Positions 50,211 to 64,000 of a stretch of DNA of 64,000 bases are shown piece by piece. Where the stretch lies: assembly GCF_013149805.1 (NCBI RefSeq), contig NZ_JABEZT010000007.1, forward strand, positions 124,001 through 188,000, in the 5' to 3' direction. This DNA comes from Isoptericola chiayiensis. GTDB lineage: Bacteria > Actinomycetota > Actinomycetes > Actinomycetales > Cellulomonadaceae. Position 1 is the stretch's first letter. Each line of letters starts with the position of its first letter. The notes beneath the pieces were generated by a model that was given only the letters and a program-made list of their open reading frames with translations, ran no database searches and was not told the origin of the DNA. A program made the translations under genes and the position numbers.

Positions 50211-50280
50211 AACGCCGCGAGGCAGCACTCCGGGCCGGACACGGGGTCCGGCGCACGGGTGCTGCCTCGCGGCGTTCTCG
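50211..50280 (-). terminator. Terminator of rpoB-rpoC
   Basis: A perfect 20-bp stem (50211-50230 with 50261-50280) encloses a second GCCGGAC / GTCCGGC stem, giving a long stacked hairpin. It begins 18 bp beyond the rpoC stop and lies upstream of the rpsL promoter. Confidence 0.9.
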
Positions 50281-50298
50281 ACTACCTCGGCAGGAGCA

Positions 50299-54180
<3,882 letters not shown>

Positions 54181-54234
54181 GATGTCCTACTTCCTACAGC
54201 AGATGGTCGTCTGTGTCGTCAGCTGGTCGCTGGA

Positions 54235-57747
<3,513 letters not shown>

Positions 57748-57910
57748 GAGGGGTCCTTCCCTGCAGTTCGATGGCACGCTGTACGCTCGGACGTGCGTCG
57801 GGCGCCGGACCGCTGTGGAGAAGGCCGTTCCGAGGGGTCACGACACGTGACCTCAGGGGCGGGACAACATCGGCGGGAGGGCGTCGGGACACAGGCGAGC
57901 GCAAAGCGCT

Positions 57911-57939
57911 AGCGTAGCCGAAGTCGAAAAGAAAGTCCA
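57911..57939 (-). promoter_or_regulatory. Promoter of rpoB-rpoC
   Basis: TGGACT (57934-57939) and TACGCT (57911-57916) are spaced 17 bp on the minus strand, separated by a T-rich TTCTTTTCG stretch. They give a leader of about 155 bases. An AGCGC-TTT-GCGCT inverted repeat follows at the presumed start site. Confidence 0.72.
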
Positions 57940-58146
57940 CCCACGCGGGCGTGCGAGCGGACGTCCTCGGCTTCGTCGTGGTCGGAGGACGTTGTCTCGG
58001 TGGCCGCCATATGCCGCCCAAGAAACGGTACCTGGACACGCTACCCGCGCCGTCTTCCCCCCGCCACCGATCCCGACGAGCGATCCGTCACACCTGGGAC
58101 CGCCACCCGGCCGGCGGCGCACCCCGGTGAGGCACCCCGGGCACGA
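57940..58146. other. Non-coding gap upstream of the rpoB promoter
   Basis: Together with the promoter, leader and terminator this makes up the 479-bp gap between rplL and rpoB. It holds a palindromic CATATG and a CCTCCGAC...GTCCTCGG-like complementary pair near 57960-57990, but no gene. Some rplL transcripts may read through into rpoB. Confidence 0.4.
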
Positions 58147-58183
58147 CGACGGCCCGCACCCCCGGTGGGGATGCGGGCCGTCG
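58147..58183 (-). terminator. Terminator after rplL
   Basis: The arms CGACGGCCCGCA (58147-58158) and TGCGGGCCGTCG (58172-58183) pair perfectly, extended by an inner CCCC/GGGG stem. The hairpin starts 43 bp beyond the rplL stop and before the rpoB promoter. Confidence 0.85.
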
Positions 58184-58226
58184 CGTGGGTGATCAGATCA
58201 CCGGGTGCGGCTGGTGCCGCGGGGGC

Positions 58227-58619
58227 TCACTTGAGCTCGACGGACGCGCCGGCGCCCTCGAGGGCCTCCTTGGCCTTCTCCGCGGCCTCCTTGTCGACAC
58301 CCTCCAGGACCGGCTTCGGGGCGCCGTCGACCAGGTCCTTGGCCTCCTTGAGACCGAGGGACGTGAGCGCGCGCACCTCCTTGATGACCTGGATCTTCTT
58401 GTCACCGGCGGCGGTGAGGACGACGTCGAACTCCGACTGCTCCTCAGCGGCCTCGGCCTCGCCGCCACCGGCGGGGGCGCCACCGGCCACGGCCACGGCG
58501 GCCGGAGCGGCAGCGGTGACGTCGAACTTCTCCTCGAAGGCCTTCACGAACTCGGAGAGCTCGATGAGGGTCAGCTCCTCGAAGACGGACAGGAGCTCTT
58601 CGGTGCTGAGCTTCGCCAT
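58227..58619 (-). CDS. rplL: 50S ribosomal protein L7/L12
   Basis: The protein has 130 residues. An N-terminal dimerisation helix region, an Ala/Gly-rich hinge (about 38-60) and the C-terminal GTPase-contact domain, with [28 protein letters not shown], are standard. It forms the stalk that recruits EF-Tu and EF-G, both encoded in this window. It is 81 bp after rplJ. Confidence 0.98.
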   Translation of the reverse strand: MAKLSTEELLSVFEELTLIELSEFVKAFEEKFDVTAAAPAAVAVAGGAPAGGGEAEAAEEQSEFDVVLTAAGDKKIQVIKEVRALTSLGLKEAKDLVDGAPKPVLEGVDKEAAEKAKEALEGAGASVELK

Positions 58620-58700
58620 GATGGCGTTCCTTTCATTCAGCGCTTCACGGACCGTGCGGTCCGCCAGAAGCAGGGGTGATGTGTCGGCACGGCCACCTGG

Positions 58701-59231
58701 TCAGGCGGCAGCGCCCGCCGATTCCTGCTTCTGACGCAGGGCATCGATGACTCGGGCGACCTGGGTCGGCTTGGCGTTGAAGGCGTAGGCAGCCTGGCTG
58801 ATCTTGGCCTTCATCGCGCCGGCCGCCTTGGCCAGCAGAACCTCGCGGGACTCGAGGTCCGCGAGCTTCGTGATCTCCGCAGGGGTCAGGGCGTTCCCGT
58901 CGAGGACACCGCCCTTGATGACCAGTGCGGGGTTCGCCTTGGCGAAGTCACGCAGACCCTTCGCGGCCTCGACCGGGTCACCGGTCACGAACGCGATCGC
59001 GGAGGGACCCTGGAGGTCGGCGTCGAGACCCTCGACACCGGCTTCCTTGGCCGCGATGGTGGTCAGCGTGTTCTTCACCACGGCGTAGGTTGCGTTGCCG
59101 CGCAGCGACCGCCGCAGCTCCTGGAGCTGCGAGACGGAGAGCCCGCGGTACTCGGTCAGCACGGCCGCGTTGGAGTCGCGAAGCCTGTTCGCGATCGCTG
59201 CGACAGCGGCTGCCTTGTCCGGCCTCGCCAT
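58701..59231 (-). CDS. rplJ: 50S ribosomal protein L10
   Basis: The protein has 176 residues from ATG 59231, with GGAAGGA upstream. The rRNA-binding N-terminal half ([37 protein letters not shown]) and the C-terminal helix that anchors L12 dimers are present. L10 usually represses its own mRNA through the leader. Here the leader carries two hairpins, one with a U-rich tail. Confidence 0.97.
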   Translation of the reverse strand: MARPDKAAAVAAIANRLRDSNAAVLTEYRGLSVSQLQELRRSLRGNATYAVVKNTLTTIAAKEAGVEGLDADLQGPSAIAFVTGDPVEAAKGLRDFAKANPALVIKGGVLDGNALTPAEITKLADLESREVLLAKAAGAMKAKISQAAYAFNAKPTQVARVIDALRQKQESAGAAA

Positions 59232-59450
59232 GGCAATCCTTCCGGTGGTGGAGCCACCGGTCACCCCGGGAAAGAGAAAGAGCCCCGGCGCAGGCGCACG
59301 GGGCTCGGATGCTCACGGCCGGAGCCGCGGATCGTCATCGTGTCACCTGCGCAGGCCTCCGCACTCTCGCGGGACTTCGGTCTTCGGCTTCCGGAGCGAG
59401 CTCTGGGCAGCCTGGGACGACCGGCGGTCTTGGGTTACCCGTGAACTCTA
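59232..59450 (-). promoter_or_regulatory. rplJL leader with -10 box
   Basis: A TAGAGT -10 candidate (59445-59450) would give a leader of about 205 bases. The leader contains complementary GC-rich segments, an attenuator-like hairpin (listed separately) and a CCGGTGG / CCACCGG stem directly before the ribosome site. Location and size fit the L10-L12 autoregulatory leader known before rplJ in most bacteria. The exact L10-binding fold was not verified. Confidence 0.6.
59280..59306 (-). terminator. Attenuator-like hairpin in the rplJ leader
   Basis: On the minus strand GAGCCCCG (59299-59306) pairs with CGGGGCTC (59280-59287), followed at once by the U-rich run TTTCTCTTT. This is the only hairpin with an intrinsic-terminator tail that I noticed in the window. 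Its place ahead of rplJ suggests attenuation. Confidence 0.7.
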
Positions 59451-59495
59451 CACGACCAGCGGCCCACCACGGTACTCACGCCCACGAGGCGCTCG

Positions 59496-62084
59496 TCACA
59501 CGGCGGCAGGGCGCCCGTCGACGGAGAGCGGCCCGAAGCACACCAGCGGTACCGGCTCGGGCTCCGCGGCGACGGCACGGGCGAGCGCCGCAGCAGGGTC
59601 GGTCCCCGCCCGCAGCTCGGCGTGCAGGTGCGGCATGACGCGCGCGGCGACGTCGTCCCGCAGCGGTGCGACCGCGCTCACCACGGCGCGCGCGCCGAGC
59701 CGCAGCAGGACGCTCGTCATGCCGAGCGGCTCTCCCCCGAGCCGCACCGAGGCGCGTCCGGTCTCGCAGGCGGACAGCACGACGACGGCGCCCGAGAGAT
59801 CGACGCCGTCCAGCTCGTGCGCGTACAGCGGCCCGTCGGCGAGCCGGACGCAGGAGAACAACGGGTTGTCCGGCTCGTGCACGCCGTGCGCGGCGAGGTG
59901 GACCACGTCCGCCCCGGCGATCGCCGCCGTCGTGGCCGCACAGGTCGCCGCCGCCCCGGACAGCGTCGTCACCTCCCCCCACGTCGCGGCGACGAGGCGG
60001 GCCTCCAGCTCGGCGGCACGCAGGCCGGGCCCGGCGACGACGACGGCGCGGGACGGGCCGGCACCGGACCGGGACTCGTCGTCGCGCCAGCTCACCCACG
60101 AGTCGACGCCGGTCGCCACGCCCTCCCGGGACGGGAGCGAGGCCCACGGCACCGAGAGCAGCTCGCGGCGTGCCGCGACCTGCAGCGGTCCGTCCACCGC
60201 GACCGGTCGCAGCAGCAGGTCGTCCAGGCGGGCGAGCGCACGGCGAGCCGAGGTCGCGGCGACCTCCCGCATCGGCGCCGGGATGAGCGCGTTGGCCAGC
60301 ACCTCGACGTCCTGGCGCACCCGGCGGGCCAGCTCCGTCACCTCGGACAGCGGCCCGAGCTCGAGCAGCCGTGCACCCGTGGCGTCGACACGCACCGCCC
60401 GCACCTGGTCGGTCAAGAGGTACGACACCACCGTCGTGCCCGACGACGCCGACCGCAGCCGGGCGATTACGGCCCGCGCCGTGGTGGGCTCCGGCACCAG
60501 GCCTTCCCCCGGCCCCGAGAGCTGCCAGGACCGCCGACGCGCCTGGTCCTGGAGCCGCCGTGCCTCCTTCGTGCCGCGATCGGCCGCCGCACGGTCCTTC
60601 GGGTCCGCGCTGCCGGCCAGCTCGCGGGCCTCCTCGGCGGCGGTGCGTGCCCGGGTCAGCAGCTCGGCGAGCTCCTCGTCCTGAGGCGGTCGCACCCGGG
60701 CGGCCCCGGCGTACGCGGCACGCCCGCGCTCGGTGGCGTCGAACACCGCCGCGGCGCGACCCGTGGCCAACGCCGCCTCGACGTCGACCCGTGCCAGGCG
60801 GGATCCGTGCGCGGCGGCGGCCGTGACGGCGTCCACCGAACCGAGGCGCGCCCGATGGTCCGCGAGCACCCGCAGGCCGCGGCGCACGGCGAGCAGGCCC
60901 CGGCGGCGATCCCCCGCAGCGAAGGCGACCTGCGCACGGACCGACTCGTGGTGGATGCGCAGCGGGAGGGGGCAGGTGGTCAGACGCCGGACGCCCGCCA
61001 CGATCGTCTGCGCACGCTCGACGTCGCCCGCGAGCAGCGCCCACTCCGCCGCGAGCAGCCGTGCCCCGGCTCCCGCCTCACGACTCGCCAGAACGCTGCC
61101 GTCCACTGCGGACAGAGCGAGCGTCTCCTCGCAGCGGCGGCGCAGGGTCGACCGGCGCGGGCCGGCACGGCGGTCCAGCTCCAGCCGTGCCTCGAGCGCG
61201 ACGAGCTCCGACTGCAGGGCCCAGCCGTCGTTCCCGACCCGGGCGAAGACGCGCCGGGCACCGCGCGCCCACCGCACCGCTTCCTCCGGCCGACGCAGCA
61301 GCAGGGCGCAGCGTGCGCGAGCGAGCATGGTGTCCGCGAGCTCGCCGGTCAGGTCGTCCGCGGCCAGCAGGTCGGCGCACTCGGCCAGCACCTGCTCCGC
61401 CTCGGTCACCAGGCCCGCGTCGAGGAGCACCTGGGCCCGTGTCGACTCGGACCAGCCGTCCGGTCCCCCGGGCTGAAGACGTGCCGCCTCGTCGAGCTGC
61501 GAGAGCGCCGCCGGGAAGTCGCCCTGCTGATACCTGGCGTAGCCGAGGTTGAGCAGCGCGAAGGCCGCGTACCGGTCGTCCCCGATCTCGCGCGCGTGGA
61601 ACAGGGCCAGCTCGTGGTCGGACACGACCTCCCCGAGGTCGCCGCACTCGAGCTGGGCGGCCGCACGATTGATGCGCAGGACGGCCTGGTCACGATGGTT
61701 CGTCGTGTCCACGGTCGCCAGCGCCCGGTCGAAGGAAGCCACCGCCTGGCGCGCGCGGCCGGCCCGGAGGAGCAGCAGCCCCTCCTGTCCGTGCGCGAGC
61801 GCCTCCCAGCTCTCCTCCCCCGCGGCGACCGACAGTGCGAGAGCATCCTCGACGAGGCGCCGCGCGGCCTCGAGGTCACCGGTCAGCGCGTGCGTGCACG
61901 CCGCCTGACCGATCAGCGCACGCACGCGCATCTCGACCACCCACGGGCCGTGAACCGCAGGGTCCAGCGGCCCGACGTCCTTCAGCAGCCCCCGGTAGGC
62001 TCGCGAGGCAGGGCGCACCTTCGACGCAGCGTTGAGCTCCTGCGCCTCGCGGAGACGTTCGTCGAACGTGGTCCTGCTGGTCAC
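59496..62084 (-). CDS. TPR-CHAT protein (caspase-like protease domain)
   Basis: The protein has 862 residues from GTG 62084, with AGGAGGGG upstream. The first 450 or so residues are Ala/Leu/Arg-rich helical repeats of TPR type, such as GEESWEALAHGQEGLLLLR and YAAFALLNLGYARYQQGDFP. A helical linker follows, then a C-terminal CHAT domain (about 600-862). The catalytic dyad appears as His in HLAAHG (about 733) and Cys in LSACETG (about 773), and the GMTSVLLRLGARAVV stretch is typical. There is no signal peptide. CHAT proteases act in regulated proteolysis and cell suicide in some known systems. The gene follows the serine protease gene by 15 bp and is probably cotranslated with it. Confidence 0.88.
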   Translation of the reverse strand: MTSRTTFDERLREAQELNAASKVRPASRAYRGLLKDVGPLDPAVHGPWVVEMRVRALIGQAACTHALTGDLEAARRLVEDALALSVAAGEESWEALAHGQEGLLLLRAGRARQAVASFDRALATVDTTNHRDQAVLRINRAAAQLECGDLGEVVSDHELALFHAREIGDDRYAAFALLNLGYARYQQGDFPAALSQLDEAARLQPGGPDGWSESTRAQVLLDAGLVTEAEQVLAECADLLAADDLTGELADTMLARARCALLLRRPEEAVRWARGARRVFARVGNDGWALQSELVALEARLELDRRAGPRRSTLRRRCEETLALSAVDGSVLASREAGAGARLLAAEWALLAGDVERAQTIVAGVRRLTTCPLPLRIHHESVRAQVAFAAGDRRRGLLAVRRGLRVLADHRARLGSVDAVTAAAAHGSRLARVDVEAALATGRAAAVFDATERGRAAYAGAARVRPPQDEELAELLTRARTAAEEARELAGSADPKDRAAADRGTKEARRLQDQARRRSWQLSGPGEGLVPEPTTARAVIARLRSASSGTTVVSYLLTDQVRAVRVDATGARLLELGPLSEVTELARRVRQDVEVLANALIPAPMREVAATSARRALARLDDLLLRPVAVDGPLQVAARRELLSVPWASLPSREGVATGVDSWVSWRDDESRSGAGPSRAVVVAGPGLRAAELEARLVAATWGEVTTLSGAAATCAATTAAIAGADVVHLAAHGVHEPDNPLFSCVRLADGPLYAHELDGVDLSGAVVVLSACETGRASVRLGGEPLGMTSVLLRLGARAVVSAVAPLRDDVAARVMPHLHAELRAGTDPAAALARAVAAEPEPVPLVCFGPLSVDGRPAAV

Positions 62085-62099
62085 CCGGGGCTACCCCTC

Positions 62100-63860
62100 C
62101 TATGTCACGGAGCCCTCGCCCCCGTCGCCCGTACCGGTGACGGCGAGGGAAGTCGCGCGGGTCACAGCATCCCACGCCACCTCCACGGCGTTGCCGGCCC
62201 GGACCTCGGCCGACAGCAGGGCCTGCGCGACCTCGGCTGCGAGGTAGGGCGCTGCGAAGGACGTCCCGCTCCAGGTGGCGTAGCCCCCGGTGAAGTCGTC
62301 GGGATCCACCGTGGCTCGGATGCCGGGGCGCAGGCGTTCGGGGAGGCGAGCCTCCGGCGTCTCGGGACCGTCGATCGTCGTCGGCATGGTCGACAGCACC
62401 GCGGCCCCGGGACGCACGCAGGTGACCCAGCCGCCGTCGTTGCTGAAGATCGCCGTCGTGCCGTCGGGGTTGGCGGCCCCGGCCACGAGCAACGGCGGAT
62501 GGGCAGAGGTGAGCTGATCGGCACCGGCGGGCCGGGGCCCGTCGTCGACCTGGGCGACGCGCGGCGCCCACGCCGCGGGGAACATCGGGCGGGTGGTGCC
62601 GTCGTTGCCCGAGGCGAGAACCACGACGACTCCCGCTCGCCGAAGTGCGCGCAGCACTCGTCGCAGGGGCCCGTCGTACCCGTAGTCCTCCGGCTGCTCG
62701 TGGTAGTAGCCCATGGCCAGGACGACGACGTCGACCTGGTGGTAGCCCGCGTGGCCGGCAACCCCTCGACGGTGGTACCGCAGCAGCCGCCACAGCGTGT
62801 GCAGCATCTCCCACTCCGGGATGTCACCAGAACCGCCGAAGGCCCGGACCGCCATGATCACGGCATCGGGGCAGACCTGGTGGACGACGCCGGCCATGAA
62901 CGTGCCGTGGCCCGCCACCGGATCCAGCGGTCCCGTCAGCGGATCGACGCTGAGCCCACCGAACTCGGCGTCCTCCGAGTCGATCGCCGGGACGGGGAAC
63001 GTGCCGACCGGGCGTCCGTCGAGAGCCGCTGTGCGCACGACGACCGGGCTGTCCTGCGGGTCCTGCGGGTCGTAGTCTCCGAACCAGGGATGTGACCCGA
63101 CACCCGTGTCGACCACGGCGACGACGGGCCGGCGCGTGCCGTCCGCGGCCTCCCACGGCGTCGGACCGTCGTCGAGCGTGCGCCGTGGCGGGCCACCGAG
63201 GTAGCGCACCGGTGTCAGACCACCGGTGCCGGGCGTGCCGTACTCGTCGATCGCGCCCACCGGCAACGGCGTCGACCGGGGCCGGGCGACCGGGACGAAC
63301 GGCAGCGGTGTCGACTTCCCCCGACGCTGGGCGCGCAGCACGTGGTCGAGCCCGACCCGGGGCGTCGGCCGGTCGCCCTCGTCCTCGGCGTCCGGCGAGT
63401 CCAGGCCGCCGAGCTCGGCCGTGATGCGCTCCAGGACCTGCCAGACGTCGACCTCGAGATCGTCGTCGCGCTCCGGGACGAGTCGCAGCGCGTACCCGAA
63501 CGTCTCGTCCTCAACGTCGTCCACGGCCAGGTCGCCGAGGGTCCCGTCGTAGACCACCCGGTAGCCCATCTGCGTGGCGATCCGCCGGACTCCGTCGATC
63601 CACTCCGTCGGCTCCTCCGTTCCGGCCCAGGGCTCGAGCCCGGTGACGGCACCCTGGCCGCCGGCGGTCAACGCGTCCGCCTCGGGCGTCACGACCCGGC
63701 GCAACGCGTCGGGCAGCTCACCCCGGACGATGAGCCGGTCGGCGACGTAGTCCGTCTCGCCCACCCGGGAGGCACCCGGGCTCCGGCGAACCCGCTCTGG
63801 GTCCAGGTGCCGGACGGGCCGCCGACCCCCCGCGGCGTCGGCGATGGTCGTCTCGCTCAC
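62100..63860 (-). CDS. S8 family (subtilisin-like) serine peptidase, cytoplasmic
   Basis: The protein has 586 residues from GTG 63860 after AGGAGG. The catalytic Asp (VAVVDTGVGSHPW, about 251), His (GHGTFMAGVV, 318), oxyanion Asn (LASGNDG, 419) and Ser (SGTSFAAP, 534) are in the right order. About 240 N-terminal residues precede the catalytic core and have no signal peptide or lipobox, so the enzyme is probably intracellular. The N-region (acidic, with PTEWIDGVRRIATQMGY) may be a regulatory or partner-binding domain. It pairs with the CHAT gene and with a third gene 68 bp upstream. Confidence 0.9.
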   Translation of the reverse strand: MSETTIADAAGGRRPVRHLDPERVRRSPGASRVGETDYVADRLIVRGELPDALRRVVTPEADALTAGGQGAVTGLEPWAGTEEPTEWIDGVRRIATQMGYRVVYDGTLGDLAVDDVEDETFGYALRLVPERDDDLEVDVWQVLERITAELGGLDSPDAEDEGDRPTPRVGLDHVLRAQRRGKSTPLPFVPVARPRSTPLPVGAIDEYGTPGTGGLTPVRYLGGPPRRTLDDGPTPWEAADGTRRPVVAVVDTGVGSHPWFGDYDPQDPQDSPVVVRTAALDGRPVGTFPVPAIDSEDAEFGGLSVDPLTGPLDPVAGHGTFMAGVVHQVCPDAVIMAVRAFGGSGDIPEWEMLHTLWRLLRYHRRGVAGHAGYHQVDVVVLAMGYYHEQPEDYGYDGPLRRVLRALRRAGVVVVLASGNDGTTRPMFPAAWAPRVAQVDDGPRPAGADQLTSAHPPLLVAGAANPDGTTAIFSNDGGWVTCVRPGAAVLSTMPTTIDGPETPEARLPERLRPGIRATVDPDDFTGGYATWSGTSFAAPYLAAEVAQALLSAEVRAGNAVEVAWDAVTRATSLAVTGTGDGGEGSVT

Positions 63861-63928
63861 GTGCTCCTCCTCGAGTCAGGGCACGACGCTCCGGCCCCGT
63901 CGGTGGTCGTGGGTGTGTCGTGGTGCGG

Positions 63929-64000
63929 CTAGAGCTCGACGACCGGCGTCGTCACCGGCGTCTCGCCCTGGCGGATCAGCAGGCTGGCCGGGCCGCGCGG
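63929..64000 (-). CDS. Unknown protein, C-terminal fragment (third gene of the protease cluster)
   Basis: Only the last 23 codons are in the window, reading PRGPASLLIRQGETPVTTPV and ending VVEL before TAG 63929-63931. It is in the same direction as, and 68 bp upstream of, the serine protease gene, so it probably belongs to the same operon. The tail shows no recognisable domain, and the gene continues beyond the window edge. Confidence 0.6.
   Translation of the reverse strand, partial: PRGPASLLIRQGETPVTTPVVEL

Overview
The window comes from a high-GC Gram-positive bacterium, most likely an actinobacterium of the order Micrococcales (Promicromonosporaceae or Cellulomonadaceae type). I infer this from the very GC-rich sequence, the many GTG and TTG starts, the gene order of the ribosomal clusters, the lack of rpsD between rpsK and rpoA, the short-LID adenylate kinase, and the RpoB resistance-region sequence. 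No tRNA, rRNA, CRISPR array, insertion sequence or prophage is visible.

Region 1 (1-17.9 kb) is accessory and metabolic. It opens with the tail of a luciferase-like oxidoreductase and a copper pair (ycnI, copC-copD fusion). Next come a tautomerase and a 1915-residue secreted protein that fuses a ThuA-like domain to a complete copper-radical oxidase and several carbohydrate-binding or Ig-like modules. Upstream lies a seven-gene sugar-acid operon read right to left: kduI, kduD, a sugar-binding lipoprotein, a permease, a double ATPase, a second permease and an aldehyde dehydrogenase. It starts at a clear promoter covered by repeated GAAC-N3-GTTC operators and is faced by a divergent IclR/KdgR-type regulator. 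The likely job is import and breakdown of uronate oligomers.

Region 2 (17.9-28.6 kb) holds housekeeping genes: acpS, glmS, coaA, a DedA protein, def, glmM, rpsI-rplM, a DUF5709 protein, truA, a ROK/polyphosphate-glucokinase-like kinase and an alpha/beta hydrolase. glmS feeds glmM in the UDP-GlcNAc pathway, while acpS and coaA serve cofactor and acyl-carrier supply.

Region 3 (28.6-59.5 kb) is one long minus-strand block of gene-expression machinery. From transcription start to end it reads rplJ-rplL, rpoB-rpoC, rpsL-rpsG-fusA-tuf, the S10 and spc clusters (rpsJ to rplO), secY-adk-map, and infA-rpmJ-rpsM-rpsK-rpoA-rplQ. Strong hairpins or promoters break it into sub-operons, and several leaders are long enough for regulation.

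Region 4 (59.5-64 kb) carries a cytoplasmic subtilisin-like protease next to a TPR-CHAT (caspase-like) protein and the tail of a third gene. This is a candidate proteolytic conflict or signalling module.

The most unusual pattern is at three convergent gene junctions (151-247, 17858-17961, 26067-26131). Each carries a different short word, repeated directly at a fixed period and accompanied by inverted copies, placed at or over the stop codon of the minus-strand gene.
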